A stretch of DNA of 64,000 bases, taken from assembly GCA_030418115.1 (NCBI GenBank), contig JAUHQD010000015.1, positions 1-64,000 of the forward strand, read 5' to 3'. Shown piece by piece: positions 38,051-49,754 of this stretch. The stretch's first letter is position 1, and every line of letters starts with the position of its first letter. A program made the position numbers and the translations under genes. The notes under the pieces were generated by a model that was given only the letters and a program-made list of their open reading frames with translations, had not been told where the DNA came from and ran no database searches. Origin of the DNA: Alteromonadaceae bacterium BrNp21-10. Lineage in GTDB: Bacteria; Pseudomonadota; Gammaproteobacteria; Enterobacterales; Alteromonadaceae.

Positions 38051-40753
38051 TTAAGACAACTTACCATGACATTGCTTGTACTTTTTTCCTGAACCACAAG
38101 GGCATGCATCATTGCGGCCTACTTTCGCGCCTTCACGCACAACCGGACGATGACCATCACTTAATTCTTCCGATGCCGTTGCTGATTGGTGCTCATATTG
38201 TTTAGCCACTTCGGCCTTACGTCGTTGCTCTTCTACCGCTTCAACATCAGACTCAGCCCGCACCTGTACTTTACTCAGAATGGTAATAACATCGACTTTG
38301 AGGTTTTCCAACATTTCAGAAAACAACTCAAAGGATTCACGCTTATATTCCTGTTTAGGATTCTTTTGTGCATAGCCACGCAAGTGAATACCTTGACGCA
38401 AATGGTCCATCGCTGCCAGATGCTCTTTCCACAAGGTATCTAAACTTTGCAACATCACCTGTTTTTCGAACTGGCGAATGATCGACGCACCGACTATCTG
38501 CTCTTTTTCCGCATACGCATTTTCGATTTCGCTTAAAATGCGTTCACGTAGTTTTTCTTCATAAAGTTTATCATCTTCGTCTAGCCATTGTTGGATTGGC
38601 AAGGCTATTTGGAAATCAGCTTGAAGACGCTCTTCCAATCCAGACACATCCCACATCTCTTCAAGTGATTGCGCTGGTATGTATTGATTTACAGTTTGAT
38701 TAACCACATCGGCACGGACAATATCCATTGTTTCTTTGATATCGCCCTCGTCCAACAACTCATTACGCTGTTCATAAATAACTTTACGTTGGTCATTAGC
38801 AACATCATCGAATTCAAGCAACTGCTTACGAATATCGAAGTTGCGGCCTTCTACTTTACGTTGTGCATTCTCAATGGCGCGAGACACCCAAGGATGTTCA
38901 ATAGCTTCACCATGTTCCATGCCTAAGCGCTTCATCATATTCCCCATACGCTCTGACGCAAAAATACGCATCAAACCATCTTCAAGGGATAAATAGAAAC
39001 GAGAGGAGCCAGCATCACCTTGACGACCAGCACGACCACGTAATTGATTGTCGATACGACGGGATTCATGACGCTCAGTACCAATAATGTGCAAACCACC
39101 TGAAGCTAGAACTGCGTCGTGACGTATTTTCCACTCTTGCTTAATTTTATCAATTTGCGCTTGAGTTGGGTTTTCTAACTTTTCAACTTCAGCCTGCCAG
39201 TTACCGCCCAACACAATATCCGTTCCACGACCGGCCATATTGGTAGCAATAGTTACTGCACCGGGCTGACCGGCTTGAGCAATGATATCGGCTTCTTGTG
39301 CATGGAACTTAGCATTCAGGACTTTGTGGGCAATTTTCTGCTTTTTCAAAAATCGTGAAAGTAGCTCAGAATTTTCAATGGAAATAGTGCCCACTAATAC
39401 CGGACATTTTTTCTCAATACATTGTTTAATATCTTCAACAATGGCTTCGTATTTTTCTTCCGTTGTTAAATAAATAAGGTCTGCGCGATCATCTCGAATC
39501 ATAGGCTGATTAGTGGGGATCACTACGGTCAACAAACCATATATTTGGTTAAACTCAAACGCTTCAGTATCAGCAGTACCGGTCATACCGGCTAATTTAT
39601 TATAAATACGGAAATAATTTTGGAAGGTAATGGAAGCTAACGTCTGATTTTCATTTTGAATTTTCACACCTTCTTTGGCTTCTACTGCCTGATGCAAACC
39701 TTCAGACCAGCGACGGCCTTCCATTGTACGTCCTGTATGCTCATCAACAATAACAATTTCATCATCTTTAACAATGTAATCAACATCCCGTTGAAACAAT
39801 TTATGGGCACGTAATGCGGCATTAACGTGATGCAATAAACTAATATTGTTGGCCGCAAATAACGATTCATCTTCAGGCAGAACACCGTTCTTTTGTAAAA
39901 TTTCTTCGATATGAATTTGACCATTTTCGGTCAAATGTACTTGCTTGGCTTTTTCGTCAATGGTGAAATCGCCGTCACCATGTTGCTCTTCTTCGTCTTC
40001 TTTTTCCTGCTGCACCAACTCTGGAATAATCAAATTAATAGCACGATACAATGCTGAAGAATCTTCTGCCGCACCGGAAATAATCAGCGGAGTTCTAGCT
40101 TCATCAATGAGGATAGAGTCAACCTCATCGACTACCGCATAGTTCAATGGACGTTGTACACGGTCTTCAGGACTAAATGCCATATTATCGCGCAGATAGT
40201 CAAAGCCAAATTCGTTGTTAGTGCCATAAGTAATATCAGCAAGATAAGCGTCGCGTTTCTGTTCGTGAGATAAACCAGGAATATTACAACCCACGCTTAA
40301 ACCTAAAAATTCAAATAACGTTCTTGACCAATCAGCATCGCGACTGGCTAGATAATCGTTAACGGTAATCACATGTACGCCTTTACCGCTAATGGCATTC
40401 AAATAGGTGGGTAAGGTGGCGGTTAAGGTTTTACCTTCACCAGTGCGCATTTCAGCAATTTTGCCCTGATGTAATACAATACCACCCATAATTTGCACAT
40501 CGAAATGACGCATTTTGAAAACACGTTTAGATGCTTCACGCACAGTAGCAAAAGCTTCCACCAGTAGGTCATCAAGCTCGGCACCGTCTTCAATTCGCTG
40601 TTTGAATTCTGCGGTTTTAGCTTTTAGCGCTTCATCAGAAAGCGTTTCAAATTCAGCTTCTAACTGGTTAACTTGCTCAACTGATTTATTATATTTTTTA
40701 AGTAATCGGTCATTACTGCTACCGAGTATTTTTGTGAAAATTTTTGAGAACAT
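38051..40753 (-). CDS. secA: Preprotein translocase ATPase SecA
   Basis: SecA is 900 residues, the full normal length. It drives proteins through SecYEG. Walker [15 protein letters not shown] (about 102-115), the DEAD-like [16 protein letters not shown] (about 207-222), the second NTPase motif [20 protein letters not shown] and the helical scaffold follow in order. The C-terminal zinc motif [13 protein letters not shown] for SecB and lipid binding is intact. No secM-like arrest gene lies upstream; the M23 peptidase gene with its own terminator is there instead. Confidence 0.98.
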   Translation of the reverse strand: MFSKIFTKILGSSNDRLLKKYNKSVEQVNQLEAEFETLSDEALKAKTAEFKQRIEDGAELDDLLVEAFATVREASKRVFKMRHFDVQIMGGIVLHQGKIAEMRTGEGKTLTATLPTYLNAISGKGVHVITVNDYLASRDADWSRTLFEFLGLSVGCNIPGLSHEQKRDAYLADITYGTNNEFGFDYLRDNMAFSPEDRVQRPLNYAVVDEVDSILIDEARTPLIISGAAEDSSALYRAINLIIPELVQQEKEDEEEQHGDGDFTIDEKAKQVHLTENGQIHIEEILQKNGVLPEDESLFAANNISLLHHVNAALRAHKLFQRDVDYIVKDDEIVIVDEHTGRTMEGRRWSEGLHQAVEAKEGVKIQNENQTLASITFQNYFRIYNKLAGMTGTADTEAFEFNQIYGLLTVVIPTNQPMIRDDRADLIYLTTEEKYEAIVEDIKQCIEKKCPVLVGTISIENSELLSRFLKKQKIAHKVLNAKFHAQEADIIAQAGQPGAVTIATNMAGRGTDIVLGGNWQAEVEKLENPTQAQIDKIKQEWKIRHDAVLASGGLHIIGTERHESRRIDNQLRGRAGRQGDAGSSRFYLSLEDGLMRIFASERMGNMMKRLGMEHGEAIEHPWVSRAIENAQRKVEGRNFDIRKQLLEFDDVANDQRKVIYEQRNELLDEGDIKETMDIVRADVVNQTVNQYIPAQSLEEMWDVSGLEERLQADFQIALPIQQWLDEDDKLYEEKLRERILSEIENAYAEKEQIVGASIIRQFEKQVMLQSLDTLWKEHLAAMDHLRQGIHLRGYAQKNPKQEYKRESFELFSEMLENLKVDVITILSKVQVRAESDVEAVEEQRRKAEVAKQYEHQSATASEELSDGHRPVVREGAKVGRNDACPCGSGKKYKQCHGKLS

Positions 40754-40891
40754 GGATCTACCGCTTCCAAACTAGTTAGGCTGTATTATTGTCGTTTTGA
40801 TTTATGATTGCTCGCTTAATACACATATGTTTCGCGCTCTTGCGTGCTTAAATCTCATTTATTTTGTCAACACAGGACTAAGTCGTATTAA

Positions 40892-40927
40892 CAAAAACGA
40901 CAATCGACCTTAAAGGTCAATTGTCGT
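40892..40927 (-). terminator. Intrinsic terminator after the M23 peptidase gene
   Basis: ACGACAAT (40897-40904) pairs with ATTGTCGT (40920-40927), and GACCT (40906-40910) with AGGTC (40914-40918). On the minus strand the stem is followed by TTTTTG. It lies 22 bases beyond the peptidase stop codon and separates that gene from secA. Confidence 0.85.
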
Positions 40928-40949
40928 CACTTATGTATCGTCCTACAGA

Positions 40950-41867
40950 CTATCCCTTTCGAGACTTCCGATATACGAACGCTAAGGGATCTTGCTGTTT
41001 ACCATGCTTAAGTACTTCATAGTGAACATGTGCCCCAGTGGCTCTGCCTGTTTTACCCATCAGACCAACTTTCTGACCTTTGGTTACCACATCACCGACT
41101 TTAACTGTCACTTCTTTATTGTGACCATAGCGGGTTGAAAAGCCGTCGCCATGATCCACTTCCACTAAATTGCCGTAACCATAACGCTCACCGGCCCAAG
41201 TAACAAGGCCTGCGCCAGTGGCAACAACAGGGTCACCTATTTTGCCAGCAAAATCTAAACCCTTGTGCATCGCCGGTAAACCATTGAAGGGATCTTTACG
41301 AATGCCGTAATAAGATGATAACCATCCAGACTGCACCGGACGTCCCGCCAAGTAGCTCTGTGCATCAACATGGTGACTCATTAGGATAGTTTCAAGGGCA
41401 TCCAGCTGATTTGCTTTATCTTCTAACGTAGCGAGCATTGACTGAATATCGGCAATAATACCAGTACTGTCTTCTACAAGAAAATCAACTACCTCATGAC
41501 TAGGGCCACCGACGGCAAGCTCTTGCCCAAAACCAAATTCATCAATGGCTAAACCAGACTGCTCTGCTAAACGGCCGCCTAAGGCATCTAATCGGCGAAT
41601 TTGCCCTTGCATATCGCCAAGTTTAATTACCATACCGGTTAATTGTTGTTGAGTAGCCAGTTTTAAACGTTCAACTTCTTGCTGCTGTTCAATAAGACCA
41701 CTTTGTGTATAAGCGATAGTACTAATAGTATCTGGATCAGGGGACGTAGAGCGACCTGCAATAAAGGTTAAACCGAGCACCACAGCCAACGCCGCAATAA
41801 GTTGACGTTTCCCTAAAGAGAAGACGAAGCGAACATTGTCTGTTTTATATAATACTTTTAAGCTCAT
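40950..41867 (-). CDS. Membrane-anchored M23 (LytM) peptidase
   Basis: The protein is 305 residues with one N-terminal membrane span (about 22-40), a coiled coil (about 60-95), then an M23 domain (about 185-300). The zinc ligands are intact: HKGLDFAGKIG (H-x-x-x-D) and GAHVHYEV (H-x-H). It is therefore probably an active peptidoglycan endopeptidase, unlike the degenerate NlpD in this window. Lying between lpxC and secA, it occupies the place that secM has in E. coli but shows no arrest motif. It is a single-gene transcript, with a terminator upstream (lpxC) and downstream. Confidence 0.92.
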   Translation of the reverse strand: MSLKVLYKTDNVRFVFSLGKRQLIAALAVVLGLTFIAGRSTSPDPDTISTIAYTQSGLIEQQQEVERLKLATQQQLTGMVIKLGDMQGQIRRLDALGGRLAEQSGLAIDEFGFGQELAVGGPSHEVVDFLVEDSTGIIADIQSMLATLEDKANQLDALETILMSHHVDAQSYLAGRPVQSGWLSSYYGIRKDPFNGLPAMHKGLDFAGKIGDPVVATGAGLVTWAGERYGYGNLVEVDHGDGFSTRYGHNKEVTVKVGDVVTKGQKVGLMGKTGRATGAHVHYEVLKHGKQQDPLAFVYRKSRKG

Positions 41868-41992
41868 GCCTTCCTACTACGTGCAGCGCCATCATACTGG
41901 CAGTTTGATAGTACACCATGCAAAACAAAAGCCATAGTAACTAACCGGTATTTTATAACATCATCAAGTATAAAATTCAGTCGTGCTAAAAC

Positions 41993-42014
41993 CAAAAAAC
42001 CGCAACGATTGCGG
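41993..42014 (-). terminator. Intrinsic terminator at the end of the dcw cluster
   Basis: On the minus strand, CCGCAA and TTGCGG (42014-42000) form a 6-bp stem with a TCG loop, followed by TTTTTTGG. It lies 13 bases after the lpxC stop codon. Confidence 0.9.
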
Positions 42015-42026
42015 CTGAGGTGAAGA

Positions 42027-42941
42027 CTAATAATTTGCCGTCAAAGGTACGGCAAAATTAATCGGCGGTTTATCGTTTTCATAGGTCACAAATTCCCAAG
42101 CGGAAGTTTGCTTGAGTAATGCTCTTAGCAATTTATTGTTTAGGCCATGGCCTGATTTATAAGCCCGGAACTCACCAATAATACTATGACCACCTAAGTA
42201 TAAATCGCCTACGGCATCTAAAATTTTATGCTTAAGAAACTCATCTTCGTAGCGTAAACCTTCATGATTCAACACTCTAAATTCATCTAACGCGACGGCA
42301 TTTTCCATGCTGCCGCCTAAGGCTAAGTTGTGCGCATGCATATATTCTAGATCGCGCATAAAACCAAAGGTGCGCGCTCGGCTAACCTGATCAACATAAG
42401 ACTCAGCATCGAAATCCATGATCATATGCTGACGGCTTTGCTTAATGACCGGATGTTCAAAATCAATGCGGAAATCAACGCGAAAACCGTCAAAAGGTAG
42501 AAACTCGGCCCACTTATCACCATCTTCAACCCGCACAGATTTTTTAACTCGCATAAAACGTTTAGCTGCAGGTAATTCTTCAACACCCGCCGATTGGAGT
42601 AAGAAAATAAACGGACTGGCACTGCCATCCATTATTGGTAGCTCATTGGCATTAACTTCAACAATAATATTGTCGATACCCATGCCTGCTAACGCTGAAG
42701 ATAAATGCTCTACTGTTGAAATGCTGACGCCCTCAGCATTTGTTAAACAGGTACACAATTGTGTATCACCAACCAATTCTGCATTAGCAGGGATATCCGC
42801 ATAAGGCTCAAGATCAGTGCGGCGAAATACGATACCCGTATTCGCTGCTGCAGGCCGGAGAGTCATGCTGACTTTACTGCCTTTATGTAGACCTATTCCT
42901 GTTGCTTGAACAGATTGTTTGATGGTGCGTTGTTTTATCAT
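42027..42941 (-). CDS. lpxC: UDP-3-O-acyl-N-acetylglucosamine deacetylase
   Basis: LpxC is 304 residues and performs the committed step of lipid A synthesis, a zinc-dependent deacetylation. Zinc and catalytic residues are seen in [17 protein letters not shown] (His near 79) and [14 protein letters not shown] (His and Asp near 238-242), with the catalytic His in the later [19 protein letters not shown]. It is the last gene of the dcw cluster and has its own strong promoter in the gap after ftsZ. Confidence 0.98.
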   Translation of the reverse strand: MIKQRTIKQSVQATGIGLHKGSKVSMTLRPAAANTGIVFRRTDLEPYADIPANAELVGDTQLCTCLTNAEGVSISTVEHLSSALAGMGIDNIIVEVNANELPIMDGSASPFIFLLQSAGVEELPAAKRFMRVKKSVRVEDGDKWAEFLPFDGFRVDFRIDFEHPVIKQSRQHMIMDFDAESYVDQVSRARTFGFMRDLEYMHAHNLALGGSMENAVALDEFRVLNHEGLRYEDEFLKHKILDAVGDLYLGGHSIIGEFRAYKSGHGLNNKLLRALLKQTSAWEFVTYENDKPPINFAVPLTANY

Positions 42942-42984
42942 TCAGTCTCTAACCACAAATCAAGCGAAAGCAAAAAGGGCAAGC

Positions 42985-43013
42985 ATTTTACTGGCTTGAC
43001 CGATTTATGTCAA
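42985..43013 (-). promoter_or_regulatory. Sigma-70 promoter of lpxC
   Basis: On the minus strand, a perfect TTGACA (43013-43008) and TAAAAT (42990-42985) are separated by exactly 17 bases. The -10 box ends 43 bases before the lpxC ATG. The -35 box begins 10 bases after the ftsZ stop codon, so lpxC can be expressed independently of the cell-division genes. Confidence 0.8.
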
Positions 43014-43023
43014 AATATTACGC

Positions 43024-44196
43024 TTAATCCGCTTGTTTACGTAAAAATGCCGGAATATCTAAATAATCTTCACGTGCTGTTTCTTCACGCTCTTCAGGTA
43101 AACTCACCTTTACTGCCGCATTCGACGAATAGTTATCCGCTGAACCGCTGCTTGCATGGCCAAAATTCAAATCATCTTGATTTGACACACGTGTAGTACG
43201 TGGAGTGCTATTGCTCACTAATGAAATATCTGGCTTGCGCTCGGCGCCAATGCCAGTTGCAACTACTGTGACGCGTAATTCATCTTCAAGTTCCATATCG
43301 ATAACGGTACCTACAACCACGGTGGCATTTTCAGATGCAAAGGCTTTAACCGCATTACCGACGGTTTCGAATTCATCAATACTGAAATCAGGACCAGCGG
43401 TAATATTAACCAAAATACCGCGAGCGCCAGATAGATCTACATCTTCCAATAGTGGACTAGCGATGGCCATTTCCGCAGCTTCTTCAGCACGATCCGCACC
43501 AGTACCACTGCCACTACCCATCATTGCCGTGCCCATTTCAGACATTACGGTTTTAACATCGGCGAAATCCACGTTGATCAAACCTGGACGAGTGATTAGT
43601 TCAGCAATCCCCTGTACCGCGCCACGTAATACTTCATTAGCAGCACTAAAAGCTTGTAATAACGGCGTGCCCTTAGGCATAACCTTCAATAATTTTTCAT
43701 TAGGAATAGTAATTAAAGAGTCCACATTTTTAGCTAGCTCTTCAATACCTTGCTCAGCGTAAGTAATACGCTTTTTGCCTTCAAAGGCAAACGGCTTAGT
43801 AATAACCGCAACCGTTAAAATACCCATTTCACGGGCTAGTCGTGCCACTTCTGGTGCAGCACCAGTTCCGGTACCACCGCCCATACCGGCAGTGATGAAG
43901 ATCATGTCTGCGCCGGAGATGGCTTGACGAATCGTTTCATGATCTTCTATAGCCGCATTACGGCCGATGTCTGGATTAGCGCCAGCACCTAAGCCTTTTG
44001 TCACGCTAGAACCAATTTGAATAGTGACATTGGCAGAAGAGTTGCGTAATACCTGAGCATCGGTATTAATCGCCACAAACTCGACGCCTTCAATACAATG
44101 TTTAACCATGTGCTCGATTGCGTTGCCGCCACCGCCACCAACTCCAATTACTTTTATGACAGCTTCTTCGCTGTGATCATCCATTAATTCAAACAT
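43024..44196 (-). CDS. ftsZ: Cell division GTPase FtsZ
   Basis: FtsZ is 390 residues from the ATG at 44196 (GGAGAGAG upstream); an in-frame start 12 codons earlier is unlikely. The tubulin signature [12 protein letters not shown] (about 104-115), the T7 loop [11 protein letters not shown] and the C-terminal peptide [14 protein letters not shown], which binds FtsA and ZipA, are all intact. It forms the Z-ring. A 121-base gap separates it from ftsA and may hold extra ftsZ promoters. Confidence 0.99.
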   Translation of the reverse strand: MFELMDDHSEEAVIKVIGVGGGGGNAIEHMVKHCIEGVEFVAINTDAQVLRNSSANVTIQIGSSVTKGLGAGANPDIGRNAAIEDHETIRQAISGADMIFITAGMGGGTGTGAAPEVARLAREMGILTVAVITKPFAFEGKKRITYAEQGIEELAKNVDSLITIPNEKLLKVMPKGTPLLQAFSAANEVLRGAVQGIAELITRPGLINVDFADVKTVMSEMGTAMMGSGSGTGADRAEEAAEMAIASPLLEDVDLSGARGILVNITAGPDFSIDEFETVGNAVKAFASENATVVVGTVIDMELEDELRVTVVATGIGAERKPDISLVSNSTPRTTRVSNQDDLNFGHASSGSADNYSSNAAVKVSLPEEREETAREDYLDIPAFLRKQAD

Positions 44197-44317
44197 AATA
44201 CTCTCTCCGATTTGGGCGTTGTTGAGGCTCAAGTCCCCATTATTATTAAAATAAACCTTTGTTTCTACAACTATTTAGCATCGAAACCTATACACTTTCG
44301 CTGCTCAGGAAAATTAA

Positions 44318-45547
44318 CTAAAACTCACCTTTGAAAAAACTCTGCAAGCGACTCCATACGCTTTCAGTATTCTTACTTTTTGCTGATTGCTTGGACTGCA
44401 TTTCCATGCGTCCATAGTGCAATAAACCTACGGCCGTGGCGAAGGCTGGGTCTTCTATATATTCCGACAAGCCCTTCATCCCCATGGGTTGGCCAGTTCT
44501 TACCGGCATTTGAAAAATTTCTTCGGCAAACTCCACCGCACCTTCCATTTTGGCGGTACCACCAGTTAATACGATGCCTGCAGCAATCTGTTCTTCCAGC
44601 CCACTACTTTTTATTTCTTCTTGTATCAATTCAAACAATTCTTGATACCTTGGCTCAATGACTTCAGCCAAGGTATGTCGAGACATTGCTCTAGCTGGAC
44701 GTCCGCCAACACTAGGTACTTCAATATTTTCTTCCATGCCAACCATATCTTTCAGGGCACAGGCATAATTAATTTTGATGTCTTCCGCATGGCTGATTGG
44801 CGTACGAAATATTTTGGCTATGTCACTGGTAATTTGATTACCGGCCACAGGTATCACTGCGGTATGGCGAATAGCGCCATCGGCATAGATAACGATATCA
44901 ATAGTACCGCCGCCAATATCGACAACACACACACCCAATTCTTTTTCATCTTCGGTTAACACCGCATAGCTAGAAGCTAAAGCTGAAAATATCAATTGGT
45001 CAGCCGTTAATTCACAGCGTTCAACACACTTCACCAAATTTTTAGCCATGTCGTCGGAGCAAGTAACAATATGCACTTCCGCTTCCATACGGACCCCAGA
45101 CATGCCCACTGGATTCTTAATTTTTTCTTGTACATCGATAGTAAAATCTTGTGGTAAGACATGTAACAAACGACGTTCCGCAGCAAAAGGTACTGAACGT
45201 GCGGCGTGAATGACATTGTCCACTTCCGCTTGGGTTACTTCACGATTGTTAATCGGCACCATGCCGTTTTCGTTCTGACACTGCACATGACGACCAGATA
45301 CCGACATAAATACCGAAGACACTTTACAGTCTGCCATTAATTCCATTTCATCTAGCGCACGTTGAACCGACTGCACGACGAGATTGAGATCGTTGACACC
45401 GCCTTTATCCATACCACGAGATGCATGGCTACCAACGCCCACTATGCTAACACCACCATCCACCAGTAGCTCGCCAACTATGGCTTTGACCCGACTGGTA
45501 CCAATGTCGAGACCTACTACTAATTTACGATCTGCAACCTTAGACAT
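44318..45547 (-). CDS. ftsA: Cell division protein FtsA
   Basis: FtsA is 409 residues from the ATG at 45547, four bases after the ftsQ stop codon. It is an actin-like ATPase that tethers FtsZ to the membrane. The phosphate 1 motif VVGLDIGTSRVKAIVG, phosphate 2 VCVVDIGGGTIDI and the adenosine motif GIVLTGGTAKMEG are clear. The C-terminal amphipathic helix SVWSRLQSFFKGEF is the membrane-targeting sequence. Confidence 0.98.
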   Translation of the reverse strand: MSKVADRKLVVGLDIGTSRVKAIVGELLVDGGVSIVGVGSHASRGMDKGGVNDLNLVVQSVQRALDEMELMADCKVSSVFMSVSGRHVQCQNENGMVPINNREVTQAEVDNVIHAARSVPFAAERRLLHVLPQDFTIDVQEKIKNPVGMSGVRMEAEVHIVTCSDDMAKNLVKCVERCELTADQLIFSALASSYAVLTEDEKELGVCVVDIGGGTIDIVIYADGAIRHTAVIPVAGNQITSDIAKIFRTPISHAEDIKINYACALKDMVGMEENIEVPSVGGRPARAMSRHTLAEVIEPRYQELFELIQEEIKSSGLEEQIAAGIVLTGGTAKMEGAVEFAEEIFQMPVRTGQPMGMKGLSEYIEDPAFATAVGLLHYGRMEMQSKQSAKSKNTESVWSRLQSFFKGEF

Positions 45548-45551
45548 GCTA

Positions 45552-46289
45552 TTAACTCTCACTTTCACCTTTCCAACCCACTGCTAACCCAGTGTCATAG
45601 CGCAAGTCGACGTATTCGACTGCTTTTTTGTTTTTGGCTAATAGCGGCAACAAATCAACAAAACGTTGCACCCTATCAATAAATTCTTTTCGACCAATGT
45701 TGAGCATAATGTCGTTGCTGAGTTTTACCTGCCAAGCAAAACGCTCACTCAAAATTAATTCTTCAATCTGCAAACCACTGCTGGCTAGCAGCTGTTGCAT
45801 ATCTTTGTAGCCTTGTAATGCGGTTTGCTCACTACCACCGGGGCCATATAGCAATGGTAGTGGTGCGCCATCTAATTCGGCATTAAACAAACTGCCATTA
45901 GCATTGATCAAGGAATCTGAATTCCAACGAGCCACCGCTACCTGTTCTACTAAAAAGACTTTTAAAGTACTGGGCCATTCCTTACGTAACGACGCCTTAT
46001 GTACCCATGGCATAGCTTCGACTGCTGCTAATGCCTTATTCACATCCAGCTCAAAAAAACTACCGGGTTGTGCTTGTCGAATGACTTTGGCGACCTCATC
46101 GTCTTTAATAAAAAGACGCTCACCGGCTACCACAATTTTTTGTACCGGCAGACGCTGCTCATCTTGCAGCCAATCTTCGATACCTTGCCAAGTGATAACG
46201 GCGCCATAAACGACTATGCCGAAAAACAACACACCTAACCAAAATTGTGGTTTTAGTAAGCTTGATTGTTTATCAGCCATTAATTTCAC
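45552..46289 (-). CDS. ftsQ: Cell division protein FtsQ
   Basis: FtsQ is 245 residues with one membrane span (about 17-33, FWLGVLFFGIVVYGAVI) and a POTRA domain (about 45-120, IVVAGERLFIKDDEVAKVIR). The conserved MPWVHKASLRKEWPSTLKV leads into the beta domain that binds FtsB. It starts with GTG overlapping the ddlB stop codon; an ATG three codons later is also possible. It forms the FtsQBL complex with FtsB (29537) and FtsL (57957). Confidence 0.96.
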   Translation of the reverse strand: MKLMADKQSSLLKPQFWLGVLFFGIVVYGAVITWQGIEDWLQDEQRLPVQKIVVAGERLFIKDDEVAKVIRQAQPGSFFELDVNKALAAVEAMPWVHKASLRKEWPSTLKVFLVEQVAVARWNSDSLINANGSLFNAELDGAPLPLLYGPGGSEQTALQGYKDMQQLLASSGLQIEELILSERFAWQVKLSNDIMLNIGRKEFIDRVQRFVDLLPLLAKNKKAVEYVDLRYDTGLAVGWKGESES

Positions 46290-47221
46290 TTGTTCACACC
46301 TGCACTGTCTAAAATAGCCAGTGACAACTGGGCAAAACTTAAACCAGCCTGTTTCGCCGCCATGGGCACCAAACTCTTAGCCGTCATGCCAGGAACCGTA
46401 TTAACCTCTAACAAATACAATTGGCCTTGTTGGTCACACATAAAGTCCACTCTTCCCCAACCACTCGCTGCCACGGCTTTAAATGCCTTAACCGCAAGAT
46501 CGGCCAATTGTGCTTCTAGTTCAACGCTAGCACCGCTTGGACAAAAGTATTGGGTGCTATCAGACTGATACTTAGCCTCATAGTCATAAAATTCACGGGG
46601 AGTAGACATACGGATCGAAGGTAGCGCTCGGTCTTGTAAAATACTGACCGTATATTCACTACCTACGATATATTGCTCTAGCAGGACTTCATTATCGTAA
46701 TTAAACGCGTCCTTTATTGCACTGAGCAATTGTGCTGAATTGTTTACTTTTGCCATGCCAATGCTGGATCCTTCCTGCGCAGGCTTGACCATAATAGCGC
46801 CCCCAAACTCCGCCATTATACCCTCGCATGATCCCGCATCAAAGCCACTTTTCTCAACAACTTGATATTTTGCGGTAGGTAACCCTAAACTCTGAAAAAT
46901 TCCTTTAGTACGTACCTTGTCCATGGCTAACGCCGAGCCTAAAACACCGCTACCGGTATAGGGAATATTCAGCTGCTGTAATGCCCCTTGCATGCTGCCA
47001 TCTTCACCACCACGACCATGCAACATGATCAGCACACGGTCGAATTGTTGTGTTGGTAATTCCAATAAGGCTTGTTCTTGGGGATCAAATTTAATCGCAT
47101 CAACCCCGGCTTGCTGTAATGCGTCCAAAACAGCAAGCCCGGATCGAAGTGAAACTTCACGCTCAGCAGAATGACCACCAAACATCACGGCGACTTTCCC
47201 GTAGTGCTGTAGGTTACTCAT
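46286..47221 (-). CDS. ddlB: D-alanine--D-alanine ligase
   Basis: DdlB is 311 residues, an ATP-grasp enzyme making D-Ala-D-Ala for the pentapeptide. [14 protein letters not shown] (about 15-28), [23 protein letters not shown] and the magnesium-binding [12 protein letters not shown] are intact. It overlaps murC (ATGA) and ftsQ (GTGA), as in the classical dcw order murC-ddlB-ftsQ. Confidence 0.98.
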   Translation of the reverse strand: MSNLQHYGKVAVMFGGHSAEREVSLRSGLAVLDALQQAGVDAIKFDPQEQALLELPTQQFDRVLIMLHGRGGEDGSMQGALQQLNIPYTGSGVLGSALAMDKVRTKGIFQSLGLPTAKYQVVEKSGFDAGSCEGIMAEFGGAIMVKPAQEGSSIGMAKVNNSAQLLSAIKDAFNYDNEVLLEQYIVGSEYTVSILQDRALPSIRMSTPREFYDYEAKYQSDSTQYFCPSGASVELEAQLADLAVKAFKAVAASGWGRVDFMCDQQGQLYLLEVNTVPGMTAKSLVPMAAKQAGLSFAQLSLAILDSAGVNK

Positions 47222-48678
47222 GCTGAAACTCCATCAACTCTTTTCATCTGCGTAATATTCAATTGTTGTGTTTGTAATTGTTTGGCTAAGGCACCGATAT
47301 TGCCTGCCCCTTGGGTCATGACAATATCGCCGTTCTGTAACTGCTCGGCCAACATCATTGCTAACTCATCTTTATCTGCCACATAAATCGGCTCTATCTG
47401 GCCGCGTTGACGAATAGAACGACATAAGGATTTACTATCGGCACCGTCAATAATCGGTTCGCCTGCGCTATACACTTCAAGCAATAACAATACATCCACT
47501 TGAGATAGTACTTTTACAAAGTCTTCGTACAAATCGCGAGTTCGGGTAAAACGGTGCGGCTGATAAGCCATCACTAAGCGTCTATCCGGCCAGTTATTTC
47601 TAGCCACGGCAATAGTCGCAGCCACTTCGGTGGGGTGATGACCGTAATCATCCACCAAGATGGCACTACCATTGCCGGTTTGATATTCACCGAGCATTTC
47701 AAAACGACGACCAATACCACCGAAAGCATTTAGCGCATCCAGTATGGCTTGATCGGCAATCCCTTCATCGGTAGCCACCGCAATCGCAGCTAACGAATTC
47801 AAAACATTGTGATGACCGGGAATATTAATTCGTACTTTTAGCGGCGCACGCTCTTTGCGTAGCAAGGTAAATTCACTGCTATTAAAGCCATGGACTATAT
47901 CGATGGCACGCACATCGTTAGTTTCATCAACACCGTAAGTCAGATATTTACGGCCAATGCGCGGGATTAAACTACGGATCACCGCATCATCACCGCAAAG
48001 TACGGCCAAGCCATAGAATGGCAGATTATGTAAAAACTCAATATAGGTTTCTTCCATACGCTGGAAATCACCGCCGTAAGTATCCATATGGTCGGCTTCA
48101 ATATTGGTTACCACCGACACCATAGGCTGCAAGTGTAAAAACGAAGCGTCACTTTCATCGGCTTCAGCTATCAAATAACGACTATTACCTAAACGCGCAT
48201 TAGTACCAGCGCTATTGAGTAAGCCGCCAATGACAAAGGTGGGGTCCAGTTCAGCTTGTGCAAAGATGGTCGACAACAAACTGGTGGTAGTCGTTTTGCC
48301 GTGGGTGCCAGAAACGGCAATACCATGACGAAAACGCATTAATTCTGCCAGCATTTCGGCACGGCGGATAACCGGAATACGCGCCGCATTAGCGGCAATG
48401 ATTTCTGGATTGGTTTGATCAACGGCGCTAGACACCACCACAACATGCACGCCTGCAACATTTTCCGCCACGTGAGAAAAATGAATCGTCGCACCCAACT
48501 TAGATAATCTGTCGGTCATACCGCCGGCTTGTAAATCAGAGCCAGAAATTCGGTAACCTTCATTGAGCAACACCTCAGCAATCCCGCCCATACCGGCACC
48601 ACCAATGCCAATAAAGTGGATATTTTTAATACGGCGCATCTCAGGCACCGCGTAGGTTGCTTGCTCTTTGTTAATCAT
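47218..48678 (-). CDS. murC: UDP-N-acetylmuramate--L-alanine ligase
   Basis: MurC is 486 residues from the ATG at 48678, which overlaps the murG stop as ATGA; a longer start inside murG is not needed. It adds L-Ala to UDP-MurNAc. The UDP-binding opening [20 protein letters not shown], the ATP loop [13 protein letters not shown] and the magnesium/substrate motif [14 protein letters not shown] are clear. Confidence 0.98.
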   Translation of the reverse strand: MINKEQATYAVPEMRRIKNIHFIGIGGAGMGGIAEVLLNEGYRISGSDLQAGGMTDRLSKLGATIHFSHVAENVAGVHVVVVSSAVDQTNPEIIAANAARIPVIRRAEMLAELMRFRHGIAVSGTHGKTTTTSLLSTIFAQAELDPTFVIGGLLNSAGTNARLGNSRYLIAEADESDASFLHLQPMVSVVTNIEADHMDTYGGDFQRMEETYIEFLHNLPFYGLAVLCGDDAVIRSLIPRIGRKYLTYGVDETNDVRAIDIVHGFNSSEFTLLRKERAPLKVRINIPGHHNVLNSLAAIAVATDEGIADQAILDALNAFGGIGRRFEMLGEYQTGNGSAILVDDYGHHPTEVAATIAVARNNWPDRRLVMAYQPHRFTRTRDLYEDFVKVLSQVDVLLLLEVYSAGEPIIDGADSKSLCRSIRQRGQIEPIYVADKDELAMMLAEQLQNGDIVMTQGAGNIGALAKQLQTQQLNITQMKRVDGVSA

Positions 48679-49754
48679 ATTAATGCTTTTGCTCCTGCGG
48701 CAATTGCACACACATTAGCGACTTCAATAGTCGCTCGTGGCTTGGCTATTTCACGTGCGGCTTTTGCCATGTTTTGTAATTGTTGTGGGTCTTGGATTAA
48801 TGCCGCAATGGTACTGGATAACTCACTGCTAAAACGTGGCGATTGAGCAACGATTTTCGCGGCCTTGGCTTTGACTAATGTTTGCGCATTTTTTGTTTGA
48901 TGATCGTCGACCGCATGAGGTAACGGCACAAATACCGCCGCCACGCCGACCATAGCAATTTCCGACACGGTTAACGCACCGGCACGACAAATCACTAGAT
49001 CAGCCCATTGATATGCAGTGGCCATATCTTCGACAAAATCATCCACTCTAACGGAGTCTTGTAGTCCTGCTTCTGCGTATAGACTGGCTACTTCTTGTTG
49101 ACGACCTGCGCCACATTGATGCCAAACGGCTAATGACGGAGACTGTTCTGCCACCACTTTAGGCAAAGTTTCATTTAATATCTGTGCACCTAAACTGCCG
49201 CCTACCACTAATACTTTGGGTTTATCACTTTGCACTCTGGATTTATGTTGGGGTTTAAAAGCCAAACGCACCGGATTACCCACCCATTGGGCTTTACTAT
49301 AACCAGCAAAGGTCGATGAAAATCCAGTCAAAATATGCTGTGCCAGAGGAGCAAGTAACTTATTGGTTAATCCCGGCACTGCATTCTGCTCATGCAAGAT
49401 TAGCGGAATACGCTTAAGCCAGGCGGCAATACCGCCGGGACCGCTAGCATATCCACCCATTCCTAACACTACGTCCGGTTGCACTTGTTGCAACACTGCC
49501 AGTGCTTGGCGCAAGGCGTTGATTAATTTTAATGGCGCCATTAACAGTCTTAGCAAGCCATTGCCGCGCACACCTTCAACATCGATAAAACTGATTTCAT
49601 ATCCGGCTTGGGGAACGACTTGGGCTTCCATTCGAGCCGACGTTCCTAACCAATGTACGCGCCAACCTTGTTCAGCCAAATAATCAGCCACGGCAATACC
49701 CGGAAATACATGTCCGCCGGTACCACCGGCCATCACTAAAATACATTTACTCAT
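48675..49754 (-). CDS. murG: Lipid II-forming GlcNAc transferase MurG
   Basis: MurG is 359 residues from the ATG at 49754, because GGGGAG (49767-49762) is seven bases ahead; five extra codons would place the start upstream of the site. It adds GlcNAc to lipid I on the inner membrane face. [14 protein letters not shown] (about 10-23), [27 protein letters not shown] and the [11 protein letters not shown] loop are present. It overlaps ftsW and murC. Confidence 0.98.
   Translation of the reverse strand: MSKCILVMAGGTGGHVFPGIAVADYLAEQGWRVHWLGTSARMEAQVVPQAGYEISFIDVEGVRGNGLLRLLMAPLKLINALRQALAVLQQVQPDVVLGMGGYASGPGGIAAWLKRIPLILHEQNAVPGLTNKLLAPLAQHILTGFSSTFAGYSKAQWVGNPVRLAFKPQHKSRVQSDKPKVLVVGGSLGAQILNETLPKVVAEQSPSLAVWHQCGAGRQQEVASLYAEAGLQDSVRVDDFVEDMATAYQWADLVICRAGALTVSEIAMVGVAAVFVPLPHAVDDHQTKNAQTLVKAKAAKIVAQSPRFSSELSSTIAALIQDPQQLQNMAKAAREIAKPRATIEVANVCAIAAGAKALI

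Noticed and set aside
43205-43762. 185-codon open frame opposite ftsZ
   Set aside because: It lies wholly antisense to a highly conserved gene, is Ser/Thr/Ala-rich as expected from shadow reading, and has no ribosome binding site.
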